From contig CAIRMY010000296.1 in assembly GCA_903879775.1 (NCBI GenBank), forward strand, positions 1-14,330: a DNA stretch of 14,330 nucleotides. Direction: 5' to 3'. The DNA is from an uncultured Bacteroidota bacterium (lineage in GTDB: Bacteria; Bacteroidota; Bacteroidia; NS11-12g; UBA955). The position numbers and the translations under genes are program-made. This document shows positions 1-5,550 of the stretch, piece by piece; positions within the stretch are counted from its first letter, which is position 1, and every line of letters begins with the position of its first letter. The notes under the pieces were generated by a model that worked only from the letters and a program-made list of their open reading frames with translations, was not told the origin of the DNA and did no database searches.

Positions 1-123
1 ACGAATGCCAATTAAAAAAAGAATTGCATTTAAATCAGGTTTTTTGTCAAATCGCTTTTCGAAAAAATCTATTATTTTCAACCATTTAACTTTAATTTCG
101 GCTTGTAGATTTTCTTGACTCAT
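1..123 (-). CDS. Small conserved-looking protein of unknown function, N-terminal 41 codons only (cut by window edge)
   Basis: An open frame starts with ATG at 123-121 and runs off the left edge. It begins MSQENLQAEIKVKW and continues with a Lys/Glu-rich, probably helical stretch, then a hydrophobic segment LNAILFLIGIR at about residues 31-41. I do not recognise the family with confidence. It is soluble-looking, with no signal peptide. Its start is supported by a near-match to the Bacteroidota -7 element on the same strand (GACATTTG, 138-131), seven bases before the ATG, the same spacing as at thyA in this window. It is divergent from murQ, with an intergenic gap of under 90 bases. No function can be given from this fragment. 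Confidence 0.6.
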   Translation of the reverse strand, partial: MSQENLQAEIKVKWLKIIDFFEKRFDKKPDLNAILFLIGIR

Positions 124-130
124 AGAATTA

Positions 131-138
131 CAAATGTC
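131..138 (-). promoter_or_regulatory. Candidate -7 element (GACATTTG) for the left-edge gene
   Basis: This matches TAnnTTTG at all fixed positions but the first (G for T). It lies seven bases before the ATG at 123. I see no clear -33 TTG element. It is inferred from pattern and position only. Confidence 0.35.
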
Positions 139-180
139 GCATTTTTTTACCAATAATTCATGATTTTTCAGGGATATCTT

Positions 181-188
181 TAACTTTG
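181..188 (+). promoter_or_regulatory. Candidate -7 element (TAACTTTG) of the murQ promoter
   Basis: This is an exact match to the Bacteroidota -7 consensus TAnnTTTG. It contains the TTG at 186-188 that opens the longest reading frame of murQ, which argues against that TTG being the start codon. The next in-frame start, GTG at 210, lies 22 bases after the last G of the element. The same distance separates the element and ATG of the pyruvate dehydrogenase E2 gene in this window. Confidence 0.5.
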
Positions 189-209
189 AAAATCTCTAAT
201 ACCTACATT

Positions 210-1013
210 GTGTTTACTGAATCTGAATCGAATTTTAAAAACCTAGACGAATTATCCATTGCCGAGTTGGTTGCCGGTATCAATCAAGAAGATCAATCTA
301 TTGCAACTTCTGTAGAAAAGGCAATGCCTGAAATTACGGCGTTGGTTGAAGCTTGTTACTCAAAAATGCAGCATGGTGGTAGGCTATTTTATTTAGGCGC
401 TGGAACCAGTGGTCGGTTGGGTGTTGTAGATGCATCTGAATGTCCTCCAACTTATGGAGTTGCGTTTGATCGTGTTATTGGTATCATGGCAGGTGGCGAT
501 GGTGCAATTAGAAAGGCTGTAGAATTTGCTGAAGATGATGAGCAGCAAGGAATTAAAGACTTGATGCAATTCAATGTGTCTCCAAAAGATTTTGTGGTTG
601 GTATTACGGCTTCGGGCCGAACGCCTTATGTGTTAAGTGCATTACAAGCCTGTAAGGAAATGGGCATTTTAACGGGTGGAATTGCATGTAACGACAATTC
701 ATCCCTCAAAAAAGTGGCGGATTATACCGTTGAAGTGGTTACAGGTCCAGAGTTTGTAACCGGCAGTACCAGAATGAAAGCTGGAACTGCAACGAAAATG
801 GTGTTAAACATGATCACCACTTCGGTGATGATAAAATTGGGACATGTTAAAGGCAACAAAATGGTTGATATGCAATTAACAAACTTAAAGTTAATCGACA
901 GAGGCACTAAAATGGTGATGGAAGAAACTGGTCTAGACTATGAAACATCTAAAATGGTTTTGTTGAAAGAGGGCAGCGTTAGAAATGCAATTGAAAAAAT
1001 TCAAGGCTGGTAA
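210..1013 (+). CDS. murQ: N-acetylmuramic acid 6-phosphate etherase (MurQ)
   Basis: MurQ is a cytoplasmic enzyme of peptidoglycan recycling. It cleaves the D-lactyl ether of MurNAc-6-phosphate to give GlcNAc-6-phosphate and D-lactate. The SIS-domain signature is clear: GAGTSGRLGVVDASECPPT near the N-terminus, an AGGDGAIRKAVEFAEDD stretch, and FVTGSTRMKAGTATKMVLN further on. The Glu of ASECPPT and the Glu of FAEDD correspond to the two catalytic glutamates known in the E. coli enzyme. Length is 267 residues from GTG 210, or 275 from TTG 186, normal for the family. No in-frame ATG exists upstream before a stop. I prefer GTG 210 because TTG 186 lies inside a -7 promoter element and because family N-termini usually start shortly before the TE...NL stretch. 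The gene stands alone and ends one base from the stop of the convergent DUF2452 gene. No etherase partner such as anmK or a transporter is visible. Confidence 0.93.
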   Translation: MFTESESNFKNLDELSIAELVAGINQEDQSIATSVEKAMPEITALVEACYSKMQHGGRLFYLGAGTSGRLGVVDASECPPTYGVAFDRVIGIMAGGDGAIRKAVEFAEDDEQQGIKDLMQFNVSPKDFVVGITASGRTPYVLSALQACKEMGILTGGIACNDNSSLKKVADYTVEVVTGPEFVTGSTRMKAGTATKMVLNMITTSVMIKLGHVKGNKMVDMQLTNLKLIDRGTKMVMEETGLDYETSKMVLLKEGSVRNAIEKIQGW

Positions 1014-1014
1014 T

Positions 1015-1470
1015 TTACGCTAACACATCCCAAGTTCTGTCGGCCATCAATCTCACAGTATGTAAATATGCCTGAAATGGCATTTTTTTCCCCCATTCAT
1101 AAGGCGCTACCATACTCAATTGTTGTGAACCATCTTCCTTTTGATATAAATGGTAGATTCCATTGATGATGGGTTCGAAATTGATATCAGCTTTATAAAT
1201 GGCGTGCGAAACAACCAATCTTTCTTCAATTTCTTTAGCTTGTTTCATTAACAACTCAGCTTGTTTTTTGAGCATTGAAATTTGTTGTTCAGCTTGATGC
1301 TGCATGCTTTCATGCGCATTTGCTTTCAGTAAACGTTTATCAATTGGTTCTATTTTGGGAGAACTCACACTCAACGCATAGGGCGCATTGCTCAGTTCTC
1401 CCTGATAGATTGCATCTTTCAGGAATTTTGGTCTGTTATCGACAACAATATTGGTGTTTTCTTTTTCCAA
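1015..1470 (-). CDS. DUF2452 family protein, unknown function
   Basis: This 151-residue protein has no signal peptide or membrane segment, so it is probably cytoplasmic. Residues about 54-84 (ESMQHQAEQQISML... to KEIEERL) look like a coiled-coil helix. They are followed by the segment FEPIINGIYHLYQ (98-110) and LSMVAPYEWG (118-127), which I recognise as the conserved core of DUF2452. From memory, that family also includes the human C1orf50 protein. No activity is established. The start is a TTG at 1470: the frame is closed by TAG at 1491-1489 and holds no ATG before the conserved region. It follows asd on the same strand by 33 bases and may be its co-transcribed last gene. A near-match -7 element (TTAGTTTG, 1492-1485) could also give it its own transcript. 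Confidence 0.82.
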   Translation of the reverse strand: MEKENTNIVVDNRPKFLKDAIYQGELSNAPYALSVSSPKIEPIDKRLLKANAHESMQHQAEQQISMLKKQAELLMKQAKEIEERLVVSHAIYKADINFEPIINGIYHLYQKEDGSQQLSMVAPYEWGKKMPFQAYLHTVRLMADRTWDVLA

Positions 1471-1484
1471 GGTATGTAGATTAA

Positions 1485-1492
1485 CAAACTAA
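1485..1492 (-). promoter_or_regulatory. Possible -7 element (TTAGTTTG) upstream of the DUF2452 gene
   Basis: This is a one-mismatch match to TAnnTTTG, 15 bases before the TTG start at 1470, in the short gap after asd. It suggests, without proving, an internal promoter. Confidence 0.25.
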
Positions 1493-1503
1493 ATTCTAAA
1501 AGG

Positions 1504-2496
1504 TTAGGCTACAAAGCCTTTTTTTAGTAAATATTCTGCAATTTGCACAGCATTTGTGGCTGCGCCTTTTCTTAAATTGTCGGAAACAACCCACATGTTA
1601 AGGGTGTTGGGAAATGAATCATCAATTCGTAAACGGCCTACAAAAACTTCATCCTTATCTTGTGAAGTTAACGGCATGGGGTAAAGTAATTTTTGCGGAT
1701 CATCTTGAACTATAATTCCCTCAGAATGCAATAAAATACTGCGAATTTCTTTTAGGTCAATTGGTTTTTCGAAGGACGCATTGATGCTTTCACTGTGTCC
1801 GCCCATTGTTGGTATACGAACCGTAGTTGCCGTAATTCTCAATTCGGGAAGATGCATGATTTTCTTAGTTTCGAACATCATTTTCAATTCTTCTTTGGTA
1901 TATCCACTTTCTGTAAATGCATCGATATGAGGGAGTACATTCATATCGATTTGATAAGGATACACTCTATCAACTTCGTTACCAGCGCGCTCATCCATCA
2001 TTTGCTTCACTGCTTTTTGTCCCGTGCCCGTAACACTTTGGTAAGTGCTTACAACAACCCGTTGAAGGTTATATTGTTGGTGTAAAGGATTTAGTGCGAC
2101 CACCATTTGAATGGTTGAACAATTTGGGTTTGCAATGATAAAGTCTGTATTTTGAATTACATCTGCATTGACTTCAGGCACAACAAGAGGAATGTTTTTT
2201 TCCATTCTCCACGCGCTTGAGTTATCAATCACAAATGTTTTATTTACTGCAAACTTAGGCGCCCATTCGAGCGATGTTGAACCCCCGGCACTAAAGATTG
2301 CAATTGCTGGTTTTAAATCTACAGCTTGTTGCATTCCTACAACTGGGTAAGATTTACCTTTAAATGTAATAAGTTTCCCAATGCTTTTTTCTGATGCAAC
2401 AGGAATTAGCTCAGAAACTGGAAAGTTTCTTTCTTCAAGAATTTGAAGCATTTTGGTGCCCACCAGCCCGGTAGCACCAATTACAGCAACTTTCAT
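1504..2496 (-). CDS. asd: Aspartate-semialdehyde dehydrogenase
   Basis: This enzyme catalyses the NADPH-dependent reductive dephosphorylation of L-aspartyl-4-phosphate to aspartate-4-semialdehyde. That is the branch step to lysine/diaminopimelate, threonine and methionine. The 330-residue protein has the N-terminal nucleotide-binding motif GATGLVGTKML (7-17), the FSAGGS loop (68-73), the catalytic cysteine in NPNCSTIQ (Cys126) and the acid/base histidine in GGHSES (His234). All are intact and the length is normal. Its ATG overlaps the TAA of the upstream lipoprotein gene by one base (TAATG), which points to translational coupling. It therefore belongs to the cluster TrpF-like protein, lipoprotein, asd, possibly DUF2452. 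No other amino-acid biosynthesis gene is next to it. Confidence 0.96.
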   Translation of the reverse strand: MKVAVIGATGLVGTKMLQILEERNFPVSELIPVASEKSIGKLITFKGKSYPVVGMQQAVDLKPAIAIFSAGGSTSLEWAPKFAVNKTFVIDNSSAWRMEKNIPLVVPEVNADVIQNTDFIIANPNCSTIQMVVALNPLHQQYNLQRVVVSTYQSVTGTGQKAVKQMMDERAGNEVDRVYPYQIDMNVLPHIDAFTESGYTKEELKMMFETKKIMHLPELRITATTVRIPTMGGHSESINASFEKPIDLKEIRSILLHSEGIIVQDDPQKLLYPMPLTSQDKDEVFVGRLRIDDSFPNTLNMWVVSDNLRKGAATNAVQIAEYLLKKGFVA

Positions 2497-2735
2497 TATT
2501 TAGAAGGTATTGTAACTGCTTCTCCGCCTTTAGAAGGAGTATATTTTTCAGGTTTCGAACTCACTGAGTCTTTTGAAGCAGTGTCACTCATTAAACTTTC
2601 AAAATCATCTTCTTGTTTGACTTGGTCAACACTATCTTGAGATGTTTTTTCTTGCTCGGTGTAAGCAGATTCATTTCCACCGCAAGCAGCGAAGCCAATT
2701 GCAGTCATTACTGTTAAAAATAAAACTTTTTTCAT
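2496..2735 (-). CDS. Small putative lipoprotein of unknown function
   Basis: This is a 79-residue protein with a classical type II signal peptide. MKK is followed by a hydrophobic core (VLFLTVMTAIGF) and a lipobox ending A-A-C with Cys18. The mature part is only about 62 residues. It is rich in Ser, Asp, Glu and Lys, strongly hydrophilic, without Cys, aromatic clusters or recognisable domain, and probably disordered. It should be exported and lipid-anchored. The residues after Cys (GGNES) do not clearly match the acidic surface-export signal known in some Bacteroidota, so its membrane side is open. It starts four bases after the stop of the TrpF-like gene, and its stop overlaps the asd ATG, so it is firmly within that operon. 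The link to amino-acid metabolism is unexplained. Confidence 0.75.
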   Translation of the reverse strand: MKKVLFLTVMTAIGFAACGGNESAYTEQEKTSQDSVDQVKQEDDFESLMSDTASKDSVSSKPEKYTPSKGGEAVTIPSK

Positions 2736-2739
2736 GATT

Positions 2740-3261
2740 TTATAATATTTCTAAGGTTTCAAAAAATTCGTTAAACAATTCAAAATCTTTACGTCCTAAT
2801 TCTTGTTCAACGTTGCAATTGATGCTAATTGCAGCTGGTTGAACTTCCAATACCCATTTAGCGTTTGCATCATTAGGTTCATCGATCAGGGTAATGTGGT
2901 TTTGTGCATTTGAAAAAAATGAGCTGTGCGACCAATTAGAATTGGATGCCTCGTTATGTGTTAATATCCAAACAAGATTTTCTTGTTGAAAAACTTCCTT
3001 TAAGGTTTTGTAATGCATTTCATTGACTTCAATACCATCTACAGGGAGAACATCTAACCAGCTTTTTATTTTGAGTGGATTGGGTTCCCCGTAAATTTCT
3101 ATGATGATTTTAGGTCCGCTGCACCAACCAATGATTTCTTGTATTTTCTCTGGAGGGATGGCGTAAGGACCATCAATTGCAAAGCCAATCCATTCTGCCA
3201 TCACAGCAGCAGCATATCGGGCATCGCCTAAGTCTTGTATGTGATTGAATTTAATTTTCAT
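2740..3261 (-). CDS. TrpF-like (phosphoribosylanthranilate isomerase-like) beta/alpha-barrel protein, probably not an isomerase
   Basis: This 173-residue cytoplasmic protein follows the TrpF pattern. IKFNHIQDLGDARYAAAV at the start aligns with the usual V-K-I-C-G-I-T...DA segment. WIGFAIDGPYAIPPEKIQEI (24-43) matches LGF...SPRYV.PE.A.EI, VDGIEVNE (74-81) is an expected strand, and NCNVEQELGRKD (148-159) matches the C-terminal S-S-G-V-E...G-x-K-D phosphate-binding motif. The catalytic Cys of the family is replaced by Asn6, and the G-G-T-G loop that follows the catalytic Asp region is absent (LIDEPNDANAKW). The chain is about 30 residues shorter than typical TrpF. I infer a diverged paralogue with another or no catalytic role. 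No other trp gene is nearby. It is the first gene of a tight cluster with the lipoprotein gene and asd, and begins a few bases after a terminator hairpin. Confidence 0.7.
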   Translation of the reverse strand: MKIKFNHIQDLGDARYAAAVMAEWIGFAIDGPYAIPPEKIQEIIGWCSGPKIIIEIYGEPNPLKIKSWLDVLPVDGIEVNEMHYKTLKEVFQQENLVWILTHNEASNSNWSHSSFFSNAQNHITLIDEPNDANAKWVLEVQPAAISINCNVEQELGRKDFELFNEFFETLEIL

Positions 3262-3266
3262 GAAAT

Positions 3267-3294
3267 AAAAAAGGCCACCAGAGGCAGCCTTTTT
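3267..3294 (-). terminator. Rho-independent-type terminator after the pyruvate dehydrogenase E2 gene
   Basis: On the minus strand, AAAAAGGC and GCCTTTTT form an 8-bp stem (3294-3287 with 3275-3268). The 11-base loop can pair further through CC/GG, and a T-run follows. It lies four bases after the E2 stop codon. The stem plus A/T tracts could also work on the plus strand, but no plus-strand gene ends here. The TrpF-like ATG (3261) is only about six bases beyond the hairpin. Confidence 0.75.
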
Positions 3295-3297
3295 AAA

Positions 3298-4524
3298 TTA
3301 TACTAATAATTTAACTGGCTCCTCGAGAAATTCTCTCACTGTTTTCAGGAAGCCTGCACCCATGGTGCCATCAACTACCCTGTGATCGCAGCTAAGGGTC
3401 ACCTTCATTGTTTTAATTGGTTTAATTTCGCCATTTACAACGCCAACACTATCTTTAACCGTGCCAACTGCTAAAATACATGCATCTGGTGGATTTACAA
3501 TTGCGGTAAATTCATCAATTCCATACATGCCTAAATTGCTAATTGTAAAGGTATTTCCAGCCCAATCTTGCGGCTGTAATTTTTTTTCTTTTGCTTTTTT
3601 ACCGTATGCTTTAATTTCTGTGCTAATTTGACCCAATCCTTTTTGATCTGCAAAGCGAACAACGGGAACAAGTAATCCTTCTTCTACAGCCATTGCAACA
3701 CCGATGTGTACATGGTTGTTATATCTAATTTTGGTACCTAACCAACTGCTGTTAATGTTTGGATGTTTTTTGAGTGCAATTGCGCATGCTTTCACAACCA
3801 AATCATTGATTGAAATTTTCACTTCGCTAATTTGATTCATTTGTTCACGGGCCGCAACTGCTTTATCCATATTGATTTCTACTGTTAAATAGAAATGTGG
3901 AGCAGTAAATTTGCTTTCACTCAATCGCGCAGCAATTGTTTTTCTCATTTGAGAAACATTTACTTCAGTAAAGCTTTCTTCTCCTAATGGAGCATTGCTA
4001 ATTGCAACATTTGTAACATCTGAAGTTGAACTTGCGTGATCAATATCTTTTTTTACGATTCTGCCATTTTCACCTGAACCAACAACTGCGTTTAAATCGA
4101 TGCCTTTTTCTGCAGCGATTTTTTTCGCTAGAGGACTCGCCTTGAGGCGTTCGTCGTTTGTAGCCGAAGTTTGATTTAAAGCTGGTGAGCTCGTTGTGGT
4201 TGTTGGGCTAACTGTTGGAGCTTCAGCAGCTGGAGCCGCTGGTTTTGGAGCTGAATTTCCAGCCAATAAAGCTTGAAAATCTTCTCCAGGAGTGCCAACA
4301 ATTGCCACAGGTCCGTCTACAGGAATGGCATTGCCTTCTTCCACAAGAAGTTGCAAAACAGTTCCTTTTGCATACACTTCCATGTCCATTGTTGCCTTGT
4401 CGGTTTCTACTTCCGCAAGGATGTCTCCACTTTTAACAGTATCACCCACTTTAACATTCCAACGCACAATAACACCTTCGGTCATTGTATCGCTCATTTT
4501 GGGCAGTGTAATTAGTTCAGCCAT
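3298..4524 (-). CDS. pdhC: Pyruvate dehydrogenase complex E2, dihydrolipoamide acetyltransferase
   Basis: This is the core subunit of the pyruvate dehydrogenase complex. It transfers the acetyl group from lipoamide to CoA. Domains in order, counted from MAELITLPK: one lipoyl domain (about 1-80) with the lipoylated Lys43 in ETDKATMDME; an Ala/Pro/Thr-rich flexible linker (about 92-120); a peripheral-subunit-binding domain (about 122-158, ASPLAKKIAAEKGIDL...GSGENGRIVKKDI); and the catalytic domain (about 180-408) with the active-site motif DHRVVDG, His381 and Asp385. The frame is open eight codons further to a TTG at 4548. That extension overlaps a -7 promoter element and is not conserved in kind, so I use ATG 4524 (408 residues). 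The E1 and E3 genes are not next to it. The acyl specificity (pyruvate rather than a branched-chain or 2-oxoglutarate substrate) is inferred from the MAELITLPKMSDTMTEG type of N-terminus. Confidence 0.93.
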   Translation of the reverse strand: MAELITLPKMSDTMTEGVIVRWNVKVGDTVKSGDILAEVETDKATMDMEVYAKGTVLQLLVEEGNAIPVDGPVAIVGTPGEDFQALLAGNSAPKPAAPAAEAPTVSPTTTTSSPALNQTSATNDERLKASPLAKKIAAEKGIDLNAVVGSGENGRIVKKDIDHASSTSDVTNVAISNAPLGEESFTEVNVSQMRKTIAARLSESKFTAPHFYLTVEINMDKAVAAREQMNQISEVKISINDLVVKACAIALKKHPNINSSWLGTKIRYNNHVHIGVAMAVEEGLLVPVVRFADQKGLGQISTEIKAYGKKAKEKKLQPQDWAGNTFTISNLGMYGIDEFTAIVNPPDACILAVGTVKDSVGVVNGEIKPIKTMKVTLSCDHRVVDGTMGAGFLKTVREFLEEPVKLLV

Positions 4525-4545
4525 AGTTTTTCGAAAATCGAAATG

Positions 4546-4553
4546 CAAAAATA
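4546..4553 (-). promoter_or_regulatory. Candidate -7 element (TATTTTTG) of the pyruvate dehydrogenase E2 promoter
   Basis: This is an exact TAnnTTTG match on the minus strand, followed by CA. The last G is 22 bases before ATG 4524. It overlaps the TTG of the longer reading frame, supporting the shorter protein. I see no convincing -33 TTG at the expected distance. Confidence 0.5.
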
Positions 4554-4612
4554 AGACATTTTCTGGGGAGATTTGTTTAATTTTTAGAAGAAACTTTTAG
4601 GGTCAAAACTTT

Positions 4613-4627
4613 CCATAAAAATTATGG
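4613..4627. promoter_or_regulatory. Perfect short inverted repeat CCATAA-n3-TTATGG upstream of thyA
   Basis: Six-base arms flank AAA. The repeat abuts the candidate -7 element of thyA (4628-4635), the position where a repressor or activator site would act. It is short and A/T-rich, so chance is possible. No regulator can be named. Confidence 0.3.
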
Positions 4628-4635
4628 TATATTCG
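4628..4635 (+). promoter_or_regulatory. Candidate -7 element (TATATTCG) of the thyA promoter
   Basis: This matches TAnnTTTG at five of the six fixed bases and is followed by CA. It ends seven bases before the thyA ATG, leaving room for only a very short leader. Confidence 0.4.
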
Positions 4636-4642
4636 CATTGAA

Positions 4643-5443
4643 ATGATCAACAATCAATACGAACAATTTTTGAAGCATGTTCTATCAAATGGAACCCGAA
4701 AAACAGATCGCACAGGCACTGGCACGATTAGCGTTTTCGGGGGTCAATTAAGGTTTAATTTGGCTGATGGATTTCCTTTAATTACTACAAAGAAAGTTCA
4801 TCTAAAAAGTATTGTATATGAACTATTATGGTTTTTGAAGGGAGAAACAAATACAAAATATTTGAAAGACCATGGTGTAAGTATTTGGGATGAATGGGCT
4901 GATGAAAATGGAGAATTAGGGCCAGTTTATGGCAAGCAATGGAGATCTTGGGAAGCCAAAGATGGTAAAGTTATTGATCAAATTGCACAGGCTTTGGATT
5001 TAATTAAAAACAGTCCGGATAGCAGAAGAATTTTGGTCAATGCTTGGAACGTTGGAGAAATTGATCAAATGGCCTTGATGCCTTGCCATACCATGTTTCA
5101 ATTTTATGTTGCCAATGGAAAATTAAGTTGTCAACTATATCAAAGAAGTGCCGATTTGTTTTTAGGTGTGCCATTTAATATAGCGAGTTATGCATTATTA
5201 ACGATGATGATGGCTCAAGTTTGTGGTTTAGGCCTTGGAGATTTTGTGCATACTTTTGGAGATGCTCATATTTATACAAATCACCTAGAGCAGGTAAATT
5301 TGCAATTGTCGCGCGATCCAAAATCATTCCCCTTCATGCAATTAAATACAGATATTAAAAGCTTGTTCGATTTTGAATTTGCCGATTTTGAATTGATAGG
5401 GTATGATCCACATCCGGCGATAAAAGCGCCTGTTGCCATTTAA
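4643..5443 (+). CDS. thyA: Thymidylate synthase
   Basis: ThyA makes dTMP from dUMP using 5,10-methylenetetrahydrofolate as both methyl donor and reductant. It is cytoplasmic and acts as a homodimer. The 266-residue sequence is full length (E. coli ThyA has 264) and highly typical. RTGTGT (23-28) is near the N-terminus, followed by FPLITTKK (44-51). The catalytic cysteine lies in MPCHTMFQF (Cys148), then QLYQRSADLFLGVPFNIASYA (about 164-183, the phosphate- and nucleotide-binding segment), HIYTNHLEQ, and the conserved C-terminal end KAPVAI. The start is ATG 4643. The neighbour folA, often paired with thyA in bacteria, is not adjacent. The gene diverges from the pyruvate dehydrogenase E2 gene, and the shared 118-base region holds both candidate promoters. 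No convincing terminator follows it. Confidence 0.97.
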   Translation: MINNQYEQFLKHVLSNGTRKTDRTGTGTISVFGGQLRFNLADGFPLITTKKVHLKSIVYELLWFLKGETNTKYLKDHGVSIWDEWADENGELGPVYGKQWRSWEAKDGKVIDQIAQALDLIKNSPDSRRILVNAWNVGEIDQMALMPCHTMFQFYVANGKLSCQLYQRSADLFLGVPFNIASYALLTMMMAQVCGLGLGDFVHTFGDAHIYTNHLEQVNLQLSRDPKSFPFMQLNTDIKSLFDFEFADFELIGYDPHPAIKAPVAI

Positions 5444-5525
5444 TTTTTTGCAGTTTTCGCAAATCTTTTATGTTTTATTTTGCATTAACTAAACTGTTTA
5501 AGTAAAGATTCATCAGTGTTTTCGT

Positions 5526-5533
5526 TAATTTTG
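5526..5533 (+). promoter_or_regulatory. Candidate -7 element (TAATTTTG) for the TonB-dependent receptor gene
   Basis: This is an exact TAnnTTTG match. It ends 18 bases before ATG 5551 and six before ATG 5539. The spacing makes ATG 5551 the better start. Confidence 0.5.
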
Positions 5534-5550
5534 TTTTCATGGTTCATTTT

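Noticed and set aside
160..183. ATG at 160 opening a seven-codon frame (MIFQGYL) upstream of murQ
   Set aside because: It lies upstream of the predicted transcription start and has no composition suggesting a leader peptide.
186..209. N-terminal extension of murQ starting at TTG 186
   Set aside because: The TTG is part of an exact -7 promoter element (TAACTTTG), and GTG 210 sits at the same distance from its element as the ATG of the pyruvate dehydrogenase E2 gene. The extension cannot be fully excluded.
4525..4548. Eight-residue N-terminal extension of the pyruvate dehydrogenase E2 protein from TTG 4548
   Set aside because: It overlaps a -7 element, and the lipoyl domain normally begins at MAELI..P.
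4215..4600. Overlapping plus-strand open frames opposite the lipoyl/linker part of the pyruvate dehydrogenase E2 gene
   Set aside because: They are antisense shadows of a strongly conserved coding region, with Leu/Gln- or Ser/Thr-rich artefact composition and no recognisable domain.
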